Translations under genes and position numbers: made by a program
From: Candidatus Jettenia caeni
Lineage (GTDB): Bacteria; Planctomycetota; Brocadiia; Brocadiales; Brocadiaceae
Assembly: GCA_000296795.1 (NCBI GenBank)
Contig: BAFH01000003.1
Location: forward strand, 868,401 to 932,400
Length of the DNA stretch: 64,000 nucleotides
Reading direction: 5' to 3'
The notes under the pieces: model-generated
What the model was told of the DNA's origin: nothing
Database searches by the model: none
The model's input: the letters and a program-made list of their open reading frames with translations, nothing else
In this document: piece after piece, positions 10,981 to 19,510 of the stretch
Position numbering within the stretch: position 1 is the first letter of the stretch
Layout of the letters: each line of letters opens with the position of its first letter

Positions 10981-11326
10981 CCAGAGAAGCAAGGTAAACC
11001 AAGAAGAACACGAAGTACACGAAGAAAGAATGACCTGGAGACGCAAGATTTTGTGAAAGACGTAGAGAAACAAGATCTTGCGTCTCTCCTGAGCATATTG
11101 AACAGATAAAAATGAGATGTGGAACTCTCTCATTCTTCATGTACTTCGTGTTCTTCGTGGCGTTTTAAAGATGTGGGTAGGGATAAGTTATTAAGGGGGA
11201 CTTTAAAAATTTCCCCTTAATAAAGGGAGCAAAGGGGTTGTAATCTGCATACAGATAAAACCGGCTGAACTTTTGCGGAAAACCTGATTTATTTAGCTAT
11301 AAATTTCATCGTTGTTTTTATTGAGA

Positions 11327-11590
11327 TCAGGATATCTCTAATATCTCTATTTTCACACGGTAGCCAAGTTTATGGAGATAGTCGCAGCAGTCGTCCCAAT
11401 ACAGGCCAAATTCTCGCACATCGGCAAGTCCTATCCGCGCGGTGATGTCTCTTAAAAGCTCAAAATACTGATCTTCAAAATCAGCTTCTCTCATCATATC
11501 CTCTGCCCAACTTATAAGATTTGATGTGTCTATTCTTCTGTTGATATAATCTATCAGCATATTTACGAGCATTTCTCTGGTTACAATCAT
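11327..11590 (-). CDS. Small conserved-looking hypothetical protein, downstream member of a gene pair
   Basis: I recognise no named family. The protein is about 87 residues, acidic and mostly helical (LVNMLIDYINRRI, SNLISWAEDMM) with aromatic-rich YWDDCCDYLHKLGYRV at the end. I place the start at ATG 11590 because GGGAG lies about 9 nt before it; an ATG at 11608 would overlap the upstream gene by 14 bp. The tight coupling with 11595-11846 suggests co-translation and possibly a toxin-antitoxin-like or other two-protein module, but no motif proves it. Confidence 0.65.
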   Translation of the reverse strand: MIVTREMLVNMLIDYINRRIDTSNLISWAEDMMREADFEDQYFELLRDITARIGLADVREFGLYWDDCCDYLHKLGYRVKIEILEIS

Positions 11591-11594
11591 GTCC

Positions 11595-11846
11595 TTATTC
11601 TCCCACATTTTTATGGCCCTCGTCTTTAGGAGTTTTTTCGTGAATTTCCATTAACTGATCTATGTCATTATAAATTTCCTGGTAAAACCTGGCAGTCTCT
11701 TCGCTGGCATTTACCTCTTTAACGTATCTCGCCCTTCTTCCGTGTCTGCCTTTTACCTCAAGCCAGTATTTTCTACCGCCATTATTGAGTTTCTCCCAAT
11801 GGGGAAATTTTCTTTCATGTAATTGTCTTCTGTCTTCGATACTCAT
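11595..11846 (-). CDS. Small basic hypothetical protein, upstream member of a gene pair
   Basis: The protein has 83 residues and is rich in Arg, Lys and Trp: RRQLHERKFPHWEKL, then a beta-rich KYWLEVKGRHGRRARYVKEV that could bind nucleic acid, then an acidic helical tail. Its stop lies 4 bp before the preferred start of the next gene. I do not recognise the family. The basic-plus-acidic neighbour arrangement resembles type II toxin-antitoxin pairs, which is only a suggestion. Confidence 0.65.
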   Translation of the reverse strand: MSIEDRRQLHERKFPHWEKLNNGGRKYWLEVKGRHGRRARYVKEVNASEETARFYQEIYNDIDQLMEIHEKTPKDEGHKNVGE

Positions 11847-11925
11847 TATGATTTGTCCAAAAGAAAGAATATTTGGTTTGTAAATCGTTGAATATCAAAT
11901 AATTTTACCAGATTATCATACATTT

Positions 11926-14900
11926 TCAAACAGATATGATCTTGCCTGATCTGAGGAAGATGAATTTGAACTCAGGGTTGTCTCTGTTAAGACATCGCTT
12001 TACTGCTTCAGTATAGACCTCTTTTTGATGGCGGTATTTACCTAACTTCTCTGCAAACTGATCGCCGGCACGAACGTTCTTCCCACTATTACCCGCAAAA
12101 GAAACCGCTTCCGCAAAGGAAAGGTCTGTTGTCTTCATCGTGTCTGTCTTGTACTCAGCAATAATGATACGGTTATCTATCTTATAGAGGATATCGATTT
12201 TTCCTCTCATAATTTGTCCATTCCACGGAAGTAAGAAGGGCACTTCCCGCCCAAGAATTTCCGCACTTTGCAGCTCTCTGTATGCCTCCGAATCAATAAA
12301 ATCCAACAGTATTTTGAATGTCTCTGCTTTTATAAACTCCAGGTCCCGCGCTTGTATTGTATACAGAGATTTTGTAACCATCCCTTCATATATTCCCGGA
12401 GAGGAAAAGAATGAAGGGTTGATATAAACCTTAGAACCCCCTTCTTCTGGAACAGAAGTTGATGTATGTATCGGAGTCGTTGACATAACTCCTGCATCCT
12501 CATTTTGCGTGGTGAACACCCATCCCATAGTGGATTCTGTTAATCTGCAGAGTTCTTCTCTCGTCCCGTGGAAATCCCATCTCTCCAATACATAATGACA
12601 CATGGAGCCAATTAACATAGCAAGGTTTAAACGGTCTTCAGCAATCTTCCCGACTCCGCCACTGAAAGCAGGGGGGGGCTCCTGGTGAGATATCCCTTCC
12701 GCGGAGAGGGACGTTGGGGAGATGAAGACAGGGGTTTGTTTTATCTCATCCATTGCCTGTTTACGCTTCCTCCATATTTCCACCCAAGATACCCAATCAG
12801 CACTCCACTTTTTCTCCCTTTGGGTTTTTGAGGGACGACGTATACCGTCGAATTTGAAATGTTCTGCAAAAATCTCTGCATTTCCTAAAGAGATTTTTTT
12901 TCTACTGGAGGAATTATTTTTTAATCCCCCTTGATCACCCTTTAAAAAAGGGGGAGAATGCCCTTTATCTCCCTTGAGAAAAGGGGGAGATTTTGGTGTT
13001 TTTTCAAAAGAGGAAATTTCCGGCGTTTTTGTAGAAGGTGATGAAGGGCTATTTTCTGAATCTGCGGGCAAGCTGCTAGTGCTCGTAATTATTTCGCTAT
13101 CAAACTCAATACCTGCGGATTTCTTCATCGATTGTGTAATCAGTCCCATATAGGATTTATCATCGTACTTCAATAAACCGGTAAGGATGAGTCGTTCCTT
13201 TGCTCTGGTCATTGCCACATAGAGGATCCGTTTCTCTTCTTCCCATGAGCGGTCATTTAATTTTTTTTCAATGAGAATACTGTGAAGATTCCTTACCTGC
13301 CGGTTCCCTCTGCCAATCACTATGCCCGTTGTGGATGTAGACCAATCGAATACGGCCGGACCCGGGACTTCATTGTCATTTCTTACTTCACCGTGTAAGT
13401 TACCCAGGATTACGACAGGAAATTCCAACCCCTTCGATTTATGGATTGTCAGGATTTTCACGACATCCAGCGTCTCGTCGGCGAGAGGACTCTCTCCCTC
13501 TTCCTTTGCCTCCTTTATTCGCCTGGTTATACGGCCGATGAAGGTTTTCAAAGAGATCGCATCAGATTGTTCCTGATCGCATGCCATCTGGTAGAGTTTC
13601 CGGAGGTTAGCCAGCTTCTGTTCGCCGTGCCATGCAGAGGCTGTGATCTCGGCAATATGGGTATTGTCCATAATCTCGTCAATAAGCTGAGAAACGGGAA
13701 GTATGCCTGCACGAGCATGGAATTTTCTGAGAAGGTTATAAAACTCTTTTACTATGGGTATAAAATCGGGCTGATTCAGGGTTTTGTCATTTTCTTTTAA
13801 TCCCCCTTGATCCCCCGTTAGAAAAGGGGGAGAATTTGTTTGATCCTCCTTGAGATCCGAGATGTCTTTACGGTAATCGAACAGATTATGTATCCGAAGC
13901 TCGTATATCTCACGGTCGGTTAAGCCTACCATAGGCGAACGCAGCACACCTGCCAGGGCAATTGTATCGTAAGGGTTTTCTGTAATACGGAGGAGATTCA
14001 TAAAATCGAGAACTTCCTGGGTAGTATAGAAGTATTTTTCACCTTCTACAAGGTAAGGAATACCGTATCGTTTAAAGGCCTCAATATACGGCCTTACCTG
14101 GGTAAATGCGCGCAGAAGCAAGGCGACATCCTTGTATCGGAACTTTCGCAGTCTATTTTCTGCCAGTTCATCCCTTATAGCTTCATTATTTACCTGTTTT
14201 ATTATCCATCGTGCAATCCACTCGGCCTCAGCCTCCCTCGATTCATCGGCTTTCATCTCCTTTCCCTCATTATCAGACACAAGGATGATCTCAACTGTTT
14301 GTGAGGGATGTGCCTTCGGTCTATTGGCATGGATTGGAATGTAGCAAGGTTGCAAGCCAGGCCGTTCTATCATGATTCTTCCATCAAACAACTGGTTTAT
14401 TACATCAATGATACCGCTATGGCTTCTAAAATTTTCCTGTAATTTTAAAACCTCGTTCGGCCTGCAAATCTGTTTTACTACCTGCTCATAGGCCTCAATA
14501 TCTGCCCTGCGGAAGGAATAAATGGATTGCTTGGGATCGCCAACAATAAAAAGCTTTCCCGGCTCAGGGACTACCTCACAGGCTTCCCCGCTATAATGTC
14601 CCGATGCTTCGGAAAGGAAAAGAACGATTTCATACTGAACAGGGTCGGTATCCTGAAACTCATCCACGAGTATGGCCCTGAACTCAGATTTCAGTTTATC
14701 CCGAATAAAACGGTATTCACTATTCCGGAGCAAATCCCTGGTTAAGGTAAGAAGACCGTCAAAAGAGACGTACCCCTGTGATATATACGTTTGCCGAAAA
14801 GCCTTTGCAAACGGGATGATGAGGTCTAATACGACCTTTATAAACCCATCATCAACAGTTTTTAACTTCTTTAATAGATTATGACTCTCTTTTACCAGCG

Positions 14901-15810
14901 CCTGTGCTGTTTCAAATCCTCCGTTTGTCCATCCCGCCTTTGCCTCAGAAGCTTTCTTATCAAGATCGTACTCCAGGTTGTTCAAATGGCGAATGCCTTG
15001 TTTCTTTATGGTATCAAGAATCTTTAATAATTCCTGTAGTTGTGAAAGGAGGTTATTCTTTGGCTTCTCACAGGAAGGGATAATTTTACCAATCTCGCTT
15101 CGTAACGGATCCAGTATCGTATGGCGCCATTCATCATCAGGGCTTGACATAAGAGAATTAAAAGGGATAGTAAACCCTGACAAGCGTTTTGCTAATTCCT
15201 TAAGCGACCCAAGGTCTAATCGCTTGAGTACATATTTCCAGATATGTGCACGAGGGGAAGCGAGGGTAAGCTCTGTATCCAGCCACTGTGTCCATTCTTT
15301 ATCAAATAGCTCATCAAAGACATCCCCTTCATCCACGACAAACCCGGGAACTACACCTGATTCAACAGGATACAGGCGCAGGATATAGGCGGCAAAGCTG
15401 TGAATCGTTCCAATAACGGCTTTATCCATATCCTCAAGGGATTTCCTTGCACGACGTTCAATCTCACGATACGTTACCTGATAGGTATCACGGATGTGAG
15501 CCAGAAACGATTCTCCTTTCATCTTCTCGTCTTCTGAGGCATTTCCCCTGATAACAGCGACAATCTTTTCCAGTTCTCCCAGCAATCTCATCTTTATATC
15601 GCTGGCAGCCTTCTCGGTAAACGTCATGGCAACCACTTTTTGGATGGGACTTTCCTCTTCTTGAAGCCTTTTGTGGCCTAAGAGTACATGCAATACCCGG
15701 TTTACCAGAAGTGTAGTCTTGCCGGTTCCTGCACCAGCCGTCACAACGATATTTCTTTCCTGTTCGAATACCGCAAGTTTTCTTGTAGCATCATCGATAG
15801 GCTTTTGCAT
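11926..15810 (-). CDS. addA: UvrD/AddA-type ATP-dependent helicase-nuclease
   Basis: This 1,294-residue protein should unwind and resect DNA ends during double-strand-break repair. Superfamily 1 motifs are clear: Walker A AGAGTGKTT (residues 25-33), the DEAD-box-like VDEFQDTDP, GDPKQSIYSFRRAD, motif V TIHKSKGLEFPVV and motif VI YVAMTRAKERL. The C-terminus carries a PD-(D/E)XK nuclease (GKID near 1205, then EYKTD at 1219-1223). Length is near AddA (about 1,200) plus insertions. Three insertions translate a dispersed palindromic repeat (SPPFLTGDQGGL near residue 660; SPPFLKGDKGH and SPPFLKGDQGGL near 940-965). No addB partner lies in the window. It is most likely AddA rather than RecB; other AddA-like helicases cannot be excluded. 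Confidence 0.85.
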   Translation of the reverse strand: MQKPIDDATRKLAVFEQERNIVVTAGAGTGKTTLLVNRVLHVLLGHKRLQEEESPIQKVVAMTFTEKAASDIKMRLLGELEKIVAVIRGNASEDEKMKGESFLAHIRDTYQVTYREIERRARKSLEDMDKAVIGTIHSFAAYILRLYPVESGVVPGFVVDEGDVFDELFDKEWTQWLDTELTLASPRAHIWKYVLKRLDLGSLKELAKRLSGFTIPFNSLMSSPDDEWRHTILDPLRSEIGKIIPSCEKPKNNLLSQLQELLKILDTIKKQGIRHLNNLEYDLDKKASEAKAGWTNGGFETAQALVKESHNLLKKLKTVDDGFIKVVLDLIIPFAKAFRQTYISQGYVSFDGLLTLTRDLLRNSEYRFIRDKLKSEFRAILVDEFQDTDPVQYEIVLFLSEASGHYSGEACEVVPEPGKLFIVGDPKQSIYSFRRADIEAYEQVVKQICRPNEVLKLQENFRSHSGIIDVINQLFDGRIMIERPGLQPCYIPIHANRPKAHPSQTVEIILVSDNEGKEMKADESREAEAEWIARWIIKQVNNEAIRDELAENRLRKFRYKDVALLLRAFTQVRPYIEAFKRYGIPYLVEGEKYFYTTQEVLDFMNLLRITENPYDTIALAGVLRSPMVGLTDREIYELRIHNLFDYRKDISDLKEDQTNSPPFLTGDQGGLKENDKTLNQPDFIPIVKEFYNLLRKFHARAGILPVSQLIDEIMDNTHIAEITASAWHGEQKLANLRKLYQMACDQEQSDAISLKTFIGRITRRIKEAKEEGESPLADETLDVVKILTIHKSKGLEFPVVILGNLHGEVRNDNEVPGPAVFDWSTSTTGIVIGRGNRQVRNLHSILIEKKLNDRSWEEEKRILYVAMTRAKERLILTGLLKYDDKSYMGLITQSMKKSAGIEFDSEIITSTSSLPADSENSPSSPSTKTPEISSFEKTPKSPPFLKGDKGHSPPFLKGDQGGLKNNSSSRKKISLGNAEIFAEHFKFDGIRRPSKTQREKKWSADWVSWVEIWRKRKQAMDEIKQTPVFISPTSLSAEGISHQEPPPAFSGGVGKIAEDRLNLAMLIGSMCHYVLERWDFHGTREELCRLTESTMGWVFTTQNEDAGVMSTTPIHTSTSVPEEGGSKVYINPSFFSSPGIYEGMVTKSLYTIQARDLEFIKAETFKILLDFIDSEAYRELQSAEILGREVPFLLPWNGQIMRGKIDILYKIDNRIIIAEYKTDTMKTTDLSFAEAVSFAGNSGKNVRAGDQFAEKLGKYRHQKEVYTEAVKRCLNRDNPEFKFIFLRSGKIISV
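12920..12990. repeat. Two tandem copies of the TCCCCCTT/AAGGGGGA palindromic repeat inside the addA-like gene
   Basis: The plus strand reads AATCCCCCTTGATCACCC, TTTAAAAAAGGGGGAGAA, then a second copy ATCTCCCTTGAGAAAAGGGG. On the coding strand both are in frame and give two PPFLKGD units. They fall between the helicase and nuclease domains. Confidence 0.85.
13799..13832. repeat. Third in-frame palindromic repeat copy inside the addA-like gene
   Basis: AATCCCCCTTGATCCCCCGT followed by TAGAAAAGGGGGAG encodes SPPFLTGDQGGL on the minus strand, near residue 660 of the protein. Confidence 0.85.
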
Positions 15811-16000
15811 AATAGTGTATTGCTCTATAAAAGATTTCTCTTCCGTTACATAAGGCGAGGATAAATTTGTAAAGATGCAAACCCGAAGGTTTGCCCTGCG
15901 TTTGAGCTTTATAGTTAATAATACAATTTTTTATTTGAAATATCAGGATAATTTTAAATAATGACAATAGGATATGTCCATAGAATAAGGAGGTAAAATT

Positions 16001-17158
16001 ATGAAAGCTATGATCCTGGCAGCAGGGGAAGGAACGCGGGTAAGGCCAATAACGTTTATGCTTCCCAAACCCATGATTCCCCTGGTAAGGGCGCCAGTTA
16101 TGGAACTTATTATACAACATCTGAAATCCTTTGGAATTGATCAAATTATTATAAATACCAGTCATCTTGCCCCGCTTATAGAGAATTACTTCCGGGACGG
16201 AGATCGCCTGAATGTGCAAATTGCCTATTCATTCGAAGGGAAGCTTGTGGATAGGGAACTCAGAGGAGAAGCCCTTGGCTCGGCTGGAGGCATGAAAAAA
16301 GTACAGGATTTTTCGGGATTCTTTGATGGTACTTTTATGGTAGTATGCGGCGATGCATTTATTGATCTTGATATATCAAAAGTCCTGGAATTCCACATAA
16401 CAAAAAAATCTATTGCAACAATCGTTTTAAAAGATATTCCCCGCTCTAACGTTTATAAATACGGGGTTGTTCAGACGGATGATACAGGGAGGATTTTAAA
16501 ATTTCAGGAGAAGCCAAAGATTGAGGAAGCAATTTCCACAGTGATTAATACCGGTATCTATATTTTTGAGCCTGAAGTGTTTGATTATATCCCAACAGGT
16601 GTTAAATACGATATCGCAAACGACTTATTCCCTGGACTTCTTCAGGCAAACAAACCGGTCTATGGAGTATCTATTCCCTTTCAATGGATAGATATTGGCT
16701 CTATTCCTGATTATTGGGAGGCATCACGACTGATTCTCTTAGAGAAAGTGAAGGGATATTCCATACCCGGACATCAGATAAAAAAGGGAATTCATACAGG
16801 AATAAATCTCAAATTGAACCTGGATAAACTTAAGATCGTTCCGCCGGTATACATTGGCAGCGGCACAAGTGTTGGGGATGGAGCAGAGATACGCGGTCCT
16901 ACGGTAATAGGATCTAATTGCGTTATAGACCCTGGGGCAATAATCAGGGAATGCCTTATCAGTGATTACACACGGATAAGTAGTGTAGCAAAACTGGAAA
17001 GGAAGATTATCTTTGGTAAAAATTGCATAGACCCGTCGGGAGAATCGCTCGATATAGAAGAGTATCACATTGGATGGGTTGTGGATGATGTCAGAAAGGA
17101 ATCTGAAATTTCAGAAACTCATAAATTACTTATTGAACTTGCGAAAGAACTTTTATAA
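16001..17158 (+). CDS. NDP-sugar nucleotidyltransferase (mannose-1-phosphate guanylyltransferase-like)
   Basis: The enzyme activates a sugar phosphate with an NTP for polysaccharide or glycan synthesis. The 385-residue protein opens with the Rossmann signature MILAAGEGTRVRP and the substrate lysine in MLPKPMIPL, has GSAGG and the metal-binding VVCGDAFIDLD, and ends in a left-handed beta-helix of hexapeptide repeats (IGSGTSVGDGAEIRGPTVIG). A strong AAGGAGG site sits before the ATG. The sugar and nucleotide cannot be read from the sequence; GDP-mannose or dTDP-glucose types are the main options. It stands alone between divergent addA and the next gene. Confidence 0.85.
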   Translation: MKAMILAAGEGTRVRPITFMLPKPMIPLVRAPVMELIIQHLKSFGIDQIIINTSHLAPLIENYFRDGDRLNVQIAYSFEGKLVDRELRGEALGSAGGMKKVQDFSGFFDGTFMVVCGDAFIDLDISKVLEFHITKKSIATIVLKDIPRSNVYKYGVVQTDDTGRILKFQEKPKIEEAISTVINTGIYIFEPEVFDYIPTGVKYDIANDLFPGLLQANKPVYGVSIPFQWIDIGSIPDYWEASRLILLEKVKGYSIPGHQIKKGIHTGINLKLNLDKLKIVPPVYIGSGTSVGDGAEIRGPTVIGSNCVIDPGAIIRECLISDYTRISSVAKLERKIIFGKNCIDPSGESLDIEEYHIGWVVDDVRKESEISETHKLLIELAKELL

Positions 17159-17343
17159 GCAAAACCTTACATAACACAGAAAATACCTCTATATTCGCAG
17201 TAACAATTCCTGCCTGCCGGTATGTCCCCAAGCTACTATTTCCCAATTTCTCTTCTTGACTAAAATGCCTATTTACTATACAGTGATAGAAATTATTTTT
17301 GAGCATTGATGTAAACGTTTGGATTTATCAGAAAAACAGATAC

Positions 17344-17799
17344 ATGAACCTCTTCCAAAAATTAAAACCGGGAATTCCTAAAAAAGGTCTTTTCTATATC
17401 GCTACCGCGGTGTGGGGATTTGTCTCATTTCGGATCCTTTCTATTGGGTTTGATGATATTTTTGAGAATACATCATTTTACTGGATATTCCTTTTAGCCG
17501 GCGTCTTACTATCTATTCCTTTTTTCAAATTTTTCTTCCTCAGGATCTCGAATAAACATATCAGGAGAATACTCAATGCAAAAAGTGAACGGCCTTGCCT
17601 TTTCTCTTTTTTTGATATCAAGGGTTACGGCATCATGGCTTTTATGATTGCATTAGGGATCATTGCACAAAAAATAAGAATCGTTCCACTTTTGTACATA
17701 GGAACGTTTTATATTTCGCTGGGGCTCTCTCTTTTCTTTTCCGCTCTCCACTTTCTTATCTCGGGGATACGGTATAAGCACATGAGCATCTGCAGATAA
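17344..17799 (+). CDS. Integral membrane protein of unknown function
   Basis: This is about 151 residues from ATG 17344. A TTG at 17299 would add 15 residues, and neither start has a good ribosome binding site. Four hydrophobic segments are visible (GLFYIATAVWGFVSF, FYWIFLLAGVLLSI, GIMAFMIALGIIA, YIGTFYISLGLSLFFSALHFL), with a basic loop (RISNKHIRRIL) between the second and third. I recognise no family. It may be lipid- or transport-related, but nothing in the context supports a role. Confidence 0.65.
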   Translation: MNLFQKLKPGIPKKGLFYIATAVWGFVSFRILSIGFDDIFENTSFYWIFLLAGVLLSIPFFKFFFLRISNKHIRRILNAKSERPCLFSFFDIKGYGIMAFMIALGIIAQKIRIVPLLYIGTFYISLGLSLFFSALHFLISGIRYKHMSICR

Positions 17800-17882
17800 A
17801 TGGGAAAACCTAAAATCCCAAGATACTTAAAAATATTATGGAATAAGAACCTGTAATACAAGGGACCATCTTTTATGAGTCT

Positions 17883-17910
17883 GATGTAGGGCAAGGCTTT
17901 AGCCTTGCTC
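17883..17910. repeat. GTAGGGCRAGGCTTTAGCCTTGC repeat, short copy
   Basis: The core GGCAAGGCTTTAGCCTTGC is palindromic and matches the left part of the larger repeats at 39695 and 42624. It ends about 25 bp before the cyclophilin start. Confidence 0.7.
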
Positions 17911-17934
17911 AGAAAACTTTAGAAAGGAGCACAA

Positions 17935-18429
17935 ATGAGTAAGAAACAATGGAGCAGTCCACCAGCAATGTTGATCGATCCCAAGAAAATTTACTATGCA
18001 ACGATGGAAACCGAAAAAGGTACGATTGAAATACAACTCTATCCGCAATATGCCCCGAAAACAGTCAACAACTTCGTTTTCCTGGCCCGGGAAGGCTTTT
18101 ACGATGGCATCAAGTTCCATCGGGTAATCAGCGACTTCATGATCCAGGGCGGTGATCCCACAGGCACCGGTAGAGGCGGTCCCGGATATAAATTCGAGGA
18201 TGAGGTAAAGGGAAATCCCCTGGCTCATGAGACTGGGGTGATCTCAATGGCCAACGCAGGACCAAATACCAACGGGAGCCAGTTTTTTATCACACACTCA
18301 CCACAACCACATCTCAACGGTAAACATACTGTCTTCGGTAAAGTAACCAGCGGCAAGGATGTCGTGGATGCAATCCGTCAGGGCGATATGATTACTAAGG
18401 TAACTATTCGTGAAGCTGAAGGCTCTTAA
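17935..18429 (+). CDS. ppiB: Cyclophilin-type peptidyl-prolyl cis-trans isomerase
   Basis: The protein catalyses proline cis-trans isomerisation. The 164-residue protein is a single cyclophilin domain: [12 protein letters not shown], the active-site [19 protein letters not shown] with the catalytic Arg, [17 protein letters not shown] and the substrate-binding [11 protein letters not shown]. There is no signal peptide, so it is cytoplasmic. An AAGGAG site lies before the ATG. It appears monocistronic. Confidence 0.95.
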   Translation: MSKKQWSSPPAMLIDPKKIYYATMETEKGTIEIQLYPQYAPKTVNNFVFLAREGFYDGIKFHRVISDFMIQGGDPTGTGRGGPGYKFEDEVKGNPLAHETGVISMANAGPNTNGSQFFITHSPQPHLNGKHTVFGKVTSGKDVVDAIRQGDMITKVTIREAEGS

Positions 18430-18487
18430 ACCGGGCATACTACGTATGCCACGGAACACAACAGGAAAAAGAAAGATGAAACAACCT

Positions 18488-18560
18488 AAGCCCAAAGGGC
18501 TGTTATGATTATAGATAATGCACAATCACGAATAAATAACCCCGAAGGGGTGAAATGATT
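18488..18560. repeat. 73-bp dispersed repeat, copy 1
   Basis: It starts AAGCCCAAAGGGCTGT and continues ATGATTATAGA...CCCGAAGGGGTGAAATGATT. It matches 59955-60027 at most positions. It contains two short GC palindromes and touches the carbamate kinase stop codon. Confidence 0.85.
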
Positions 18561-19509
18561 ATAGACCCTTTACCATTATTGTACCCGTATTACCTTGCAA
18601 TGCCTCCTTGACCTTATCAAGAGAGGTAATGATTGCTGATCTTCCTCCCCAATCCAGGAAATTTATGGCTGCTTGAATTTTTGGGCCCATACTCCCTGGA
18701 GGAAAGTGACCTTCTTTCATATATTTTTTAGCATCATCTATGGTTAATCTGCCGAGGGCATGTTCGTTTGATTGTTTGAAGTTTAAGAAGGCATGTTCCA
18801 CATTCGTAAGCATCATAAGACAATCTGCCTTGATACCCCGCGCCAGAATACCAGAAGCAAGATCCTTATCAATTACAACATCAACGCCTTCCAGGTCTCC
18901 ATCTTCTCTCATAACAACCGGAATGCCACCGCCGCCGGCTGCTATGGCAATATCACCCGCTTCCAACAGCTTTTTTATAGCCCGCTCTTCTACAATCCCG
19001 ATAGGGTTCGGAGAAGCAACAGCCCGCCGGTATCCCCTATGAGAATCTTCCACGATGTGCCAGCCTTTTTCCTGACGGAAGTATTCCGCCTCTTCTTTCG
19101 TAAAGAAAGGACCTATGGGTTTGGTGGGATTTGAAAAGGCTTTATCATGTTTATCGACAATAACCTGTGTAACGACAGTAACTACACACCTATCAATTCC
19201 TTCTTTTCGCAGCCGATTGGTTAAGGATTGTTGGATCATATATCCTATTGCGCCCTCAGTATCTGCCACGCAGATACTGAGGGTAAGTTCCGGTACCTGA
19301 TTCCGGCCAGCATCTGACATGAGCAGCATATTACCTACCTGAGGTCCATTCCCATGCGTAATAATTACCGCATAGCCTTGCTTCAAGCAGTAAACGATAC
19401 CATCCAGACTCTTCCGGATATTCTCAAACTGCTCTGCAATAGTACCCTTTTGCCCCTCACGGATGAGGGCGTTTCCTCCTAAGGCAATTACGATAATTCG
19501 ATCTTTCAT
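18559..19509 (-). CDS. arcC: Carbamate kinase
   Basis: It interconverts carbamoyl phosphate plus ADP with carbamate plus ATP. The 316-residue length is typical. Motifs are IALGGNAL near the N-terminus, THGNGPQVGN, AAGGGGIPVV and DKDLAS, all of the amino-acid kinase/carbamate kinase family. The ATG follows the stop of the upstream GTPase-like gene by 1 bp, so translation is coupled. No ornithine transcarbamylase or arginine deiminase neighbours exist here, so the classical arginine pathway is not indicated. Last gene of a three-gene operon. Confidence 0.93.
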   Translation of the reverse strand: MKDRIIVIALGGNALIREGQKGTIAEQFENIRKSLDGIVYCLKQGYAVIITHGNGPQVGNMLLMSDAGRNQVPELTLSICVADTEGAIGYMIQQSLTNRLRKEGIDRCVVTVVTQVIVDKHDKAFSNPTKPIGPFFTKEEAEYFRQEKGWHIVEDSHRGYRRAVASPNPIGIVEERAIKKLLEAGDIAIAAGGGGIPVVMREDGDLEGVDVVIDKDLASGILARGIKADCLMMLTNVEHAFLNFKQSNEHALGRLTIDDAKKYMKEGHFPPGSMGPKIQAAINFLDWGGRSAIITSLDKVKEALQGNTGTIMVKGL

Positions 19510-19510
19510 G

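Larger units (their letters stand above)
9282..11187. mobile_element. Possible non-autonomous or decayed transposon with IS50-like 19-bp ends around a toxin-antitoxin pair
   Basis: The left end CTTATCCTTACCTACAAGT (9282-9300) and right end, read inward, CTTATCCCTACCCACATCT (11187-11169) match the two ends of the complete IS4-like element at 55490-57291, including the different inner bases ACAAGT and ACATCT. The bases before the left end are TTTAGAAA, as in that element. No transposase of that family lies inside; the 1.9 kb holds the YgiT and DUF4258 genes and an IS5 fragment. The right flank (TTATTAAG) does not match TTTAGAAA, so a single insertion event is not proven. Confidence 0.45.
10407..11326. 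other. Gene-free stretch of decayed mobile DNA
   Basis: It contains an IS5 transposase relic (10651-10792), the second copy of a 130-bp repeat, GAGACGCAAGATTTTG-type palindromes at about 11037-11095, an IS50-like end at 11169-11187 and a G/C-run repeat at about 11191-11236. I see no intact gene. Confidence 0.6.

Noticed and set aside
12920-12990. CRISPR array
   Set aside because: Only two adjacent palindromic units without uniform spacers; they are in-frame copies of a dispersed repeat.
13441-13800. 119-codon plus-strand frame
   Set aside because: Antisense shadow of conserved helicase motifs in the addA-like gene.
15791-16219. 142-codon minus-strand frame
   Set aside because: It overlaps the conserved N-terminus of the nucleotidyltransferase on the other strand and the addA start; no domain is visible.
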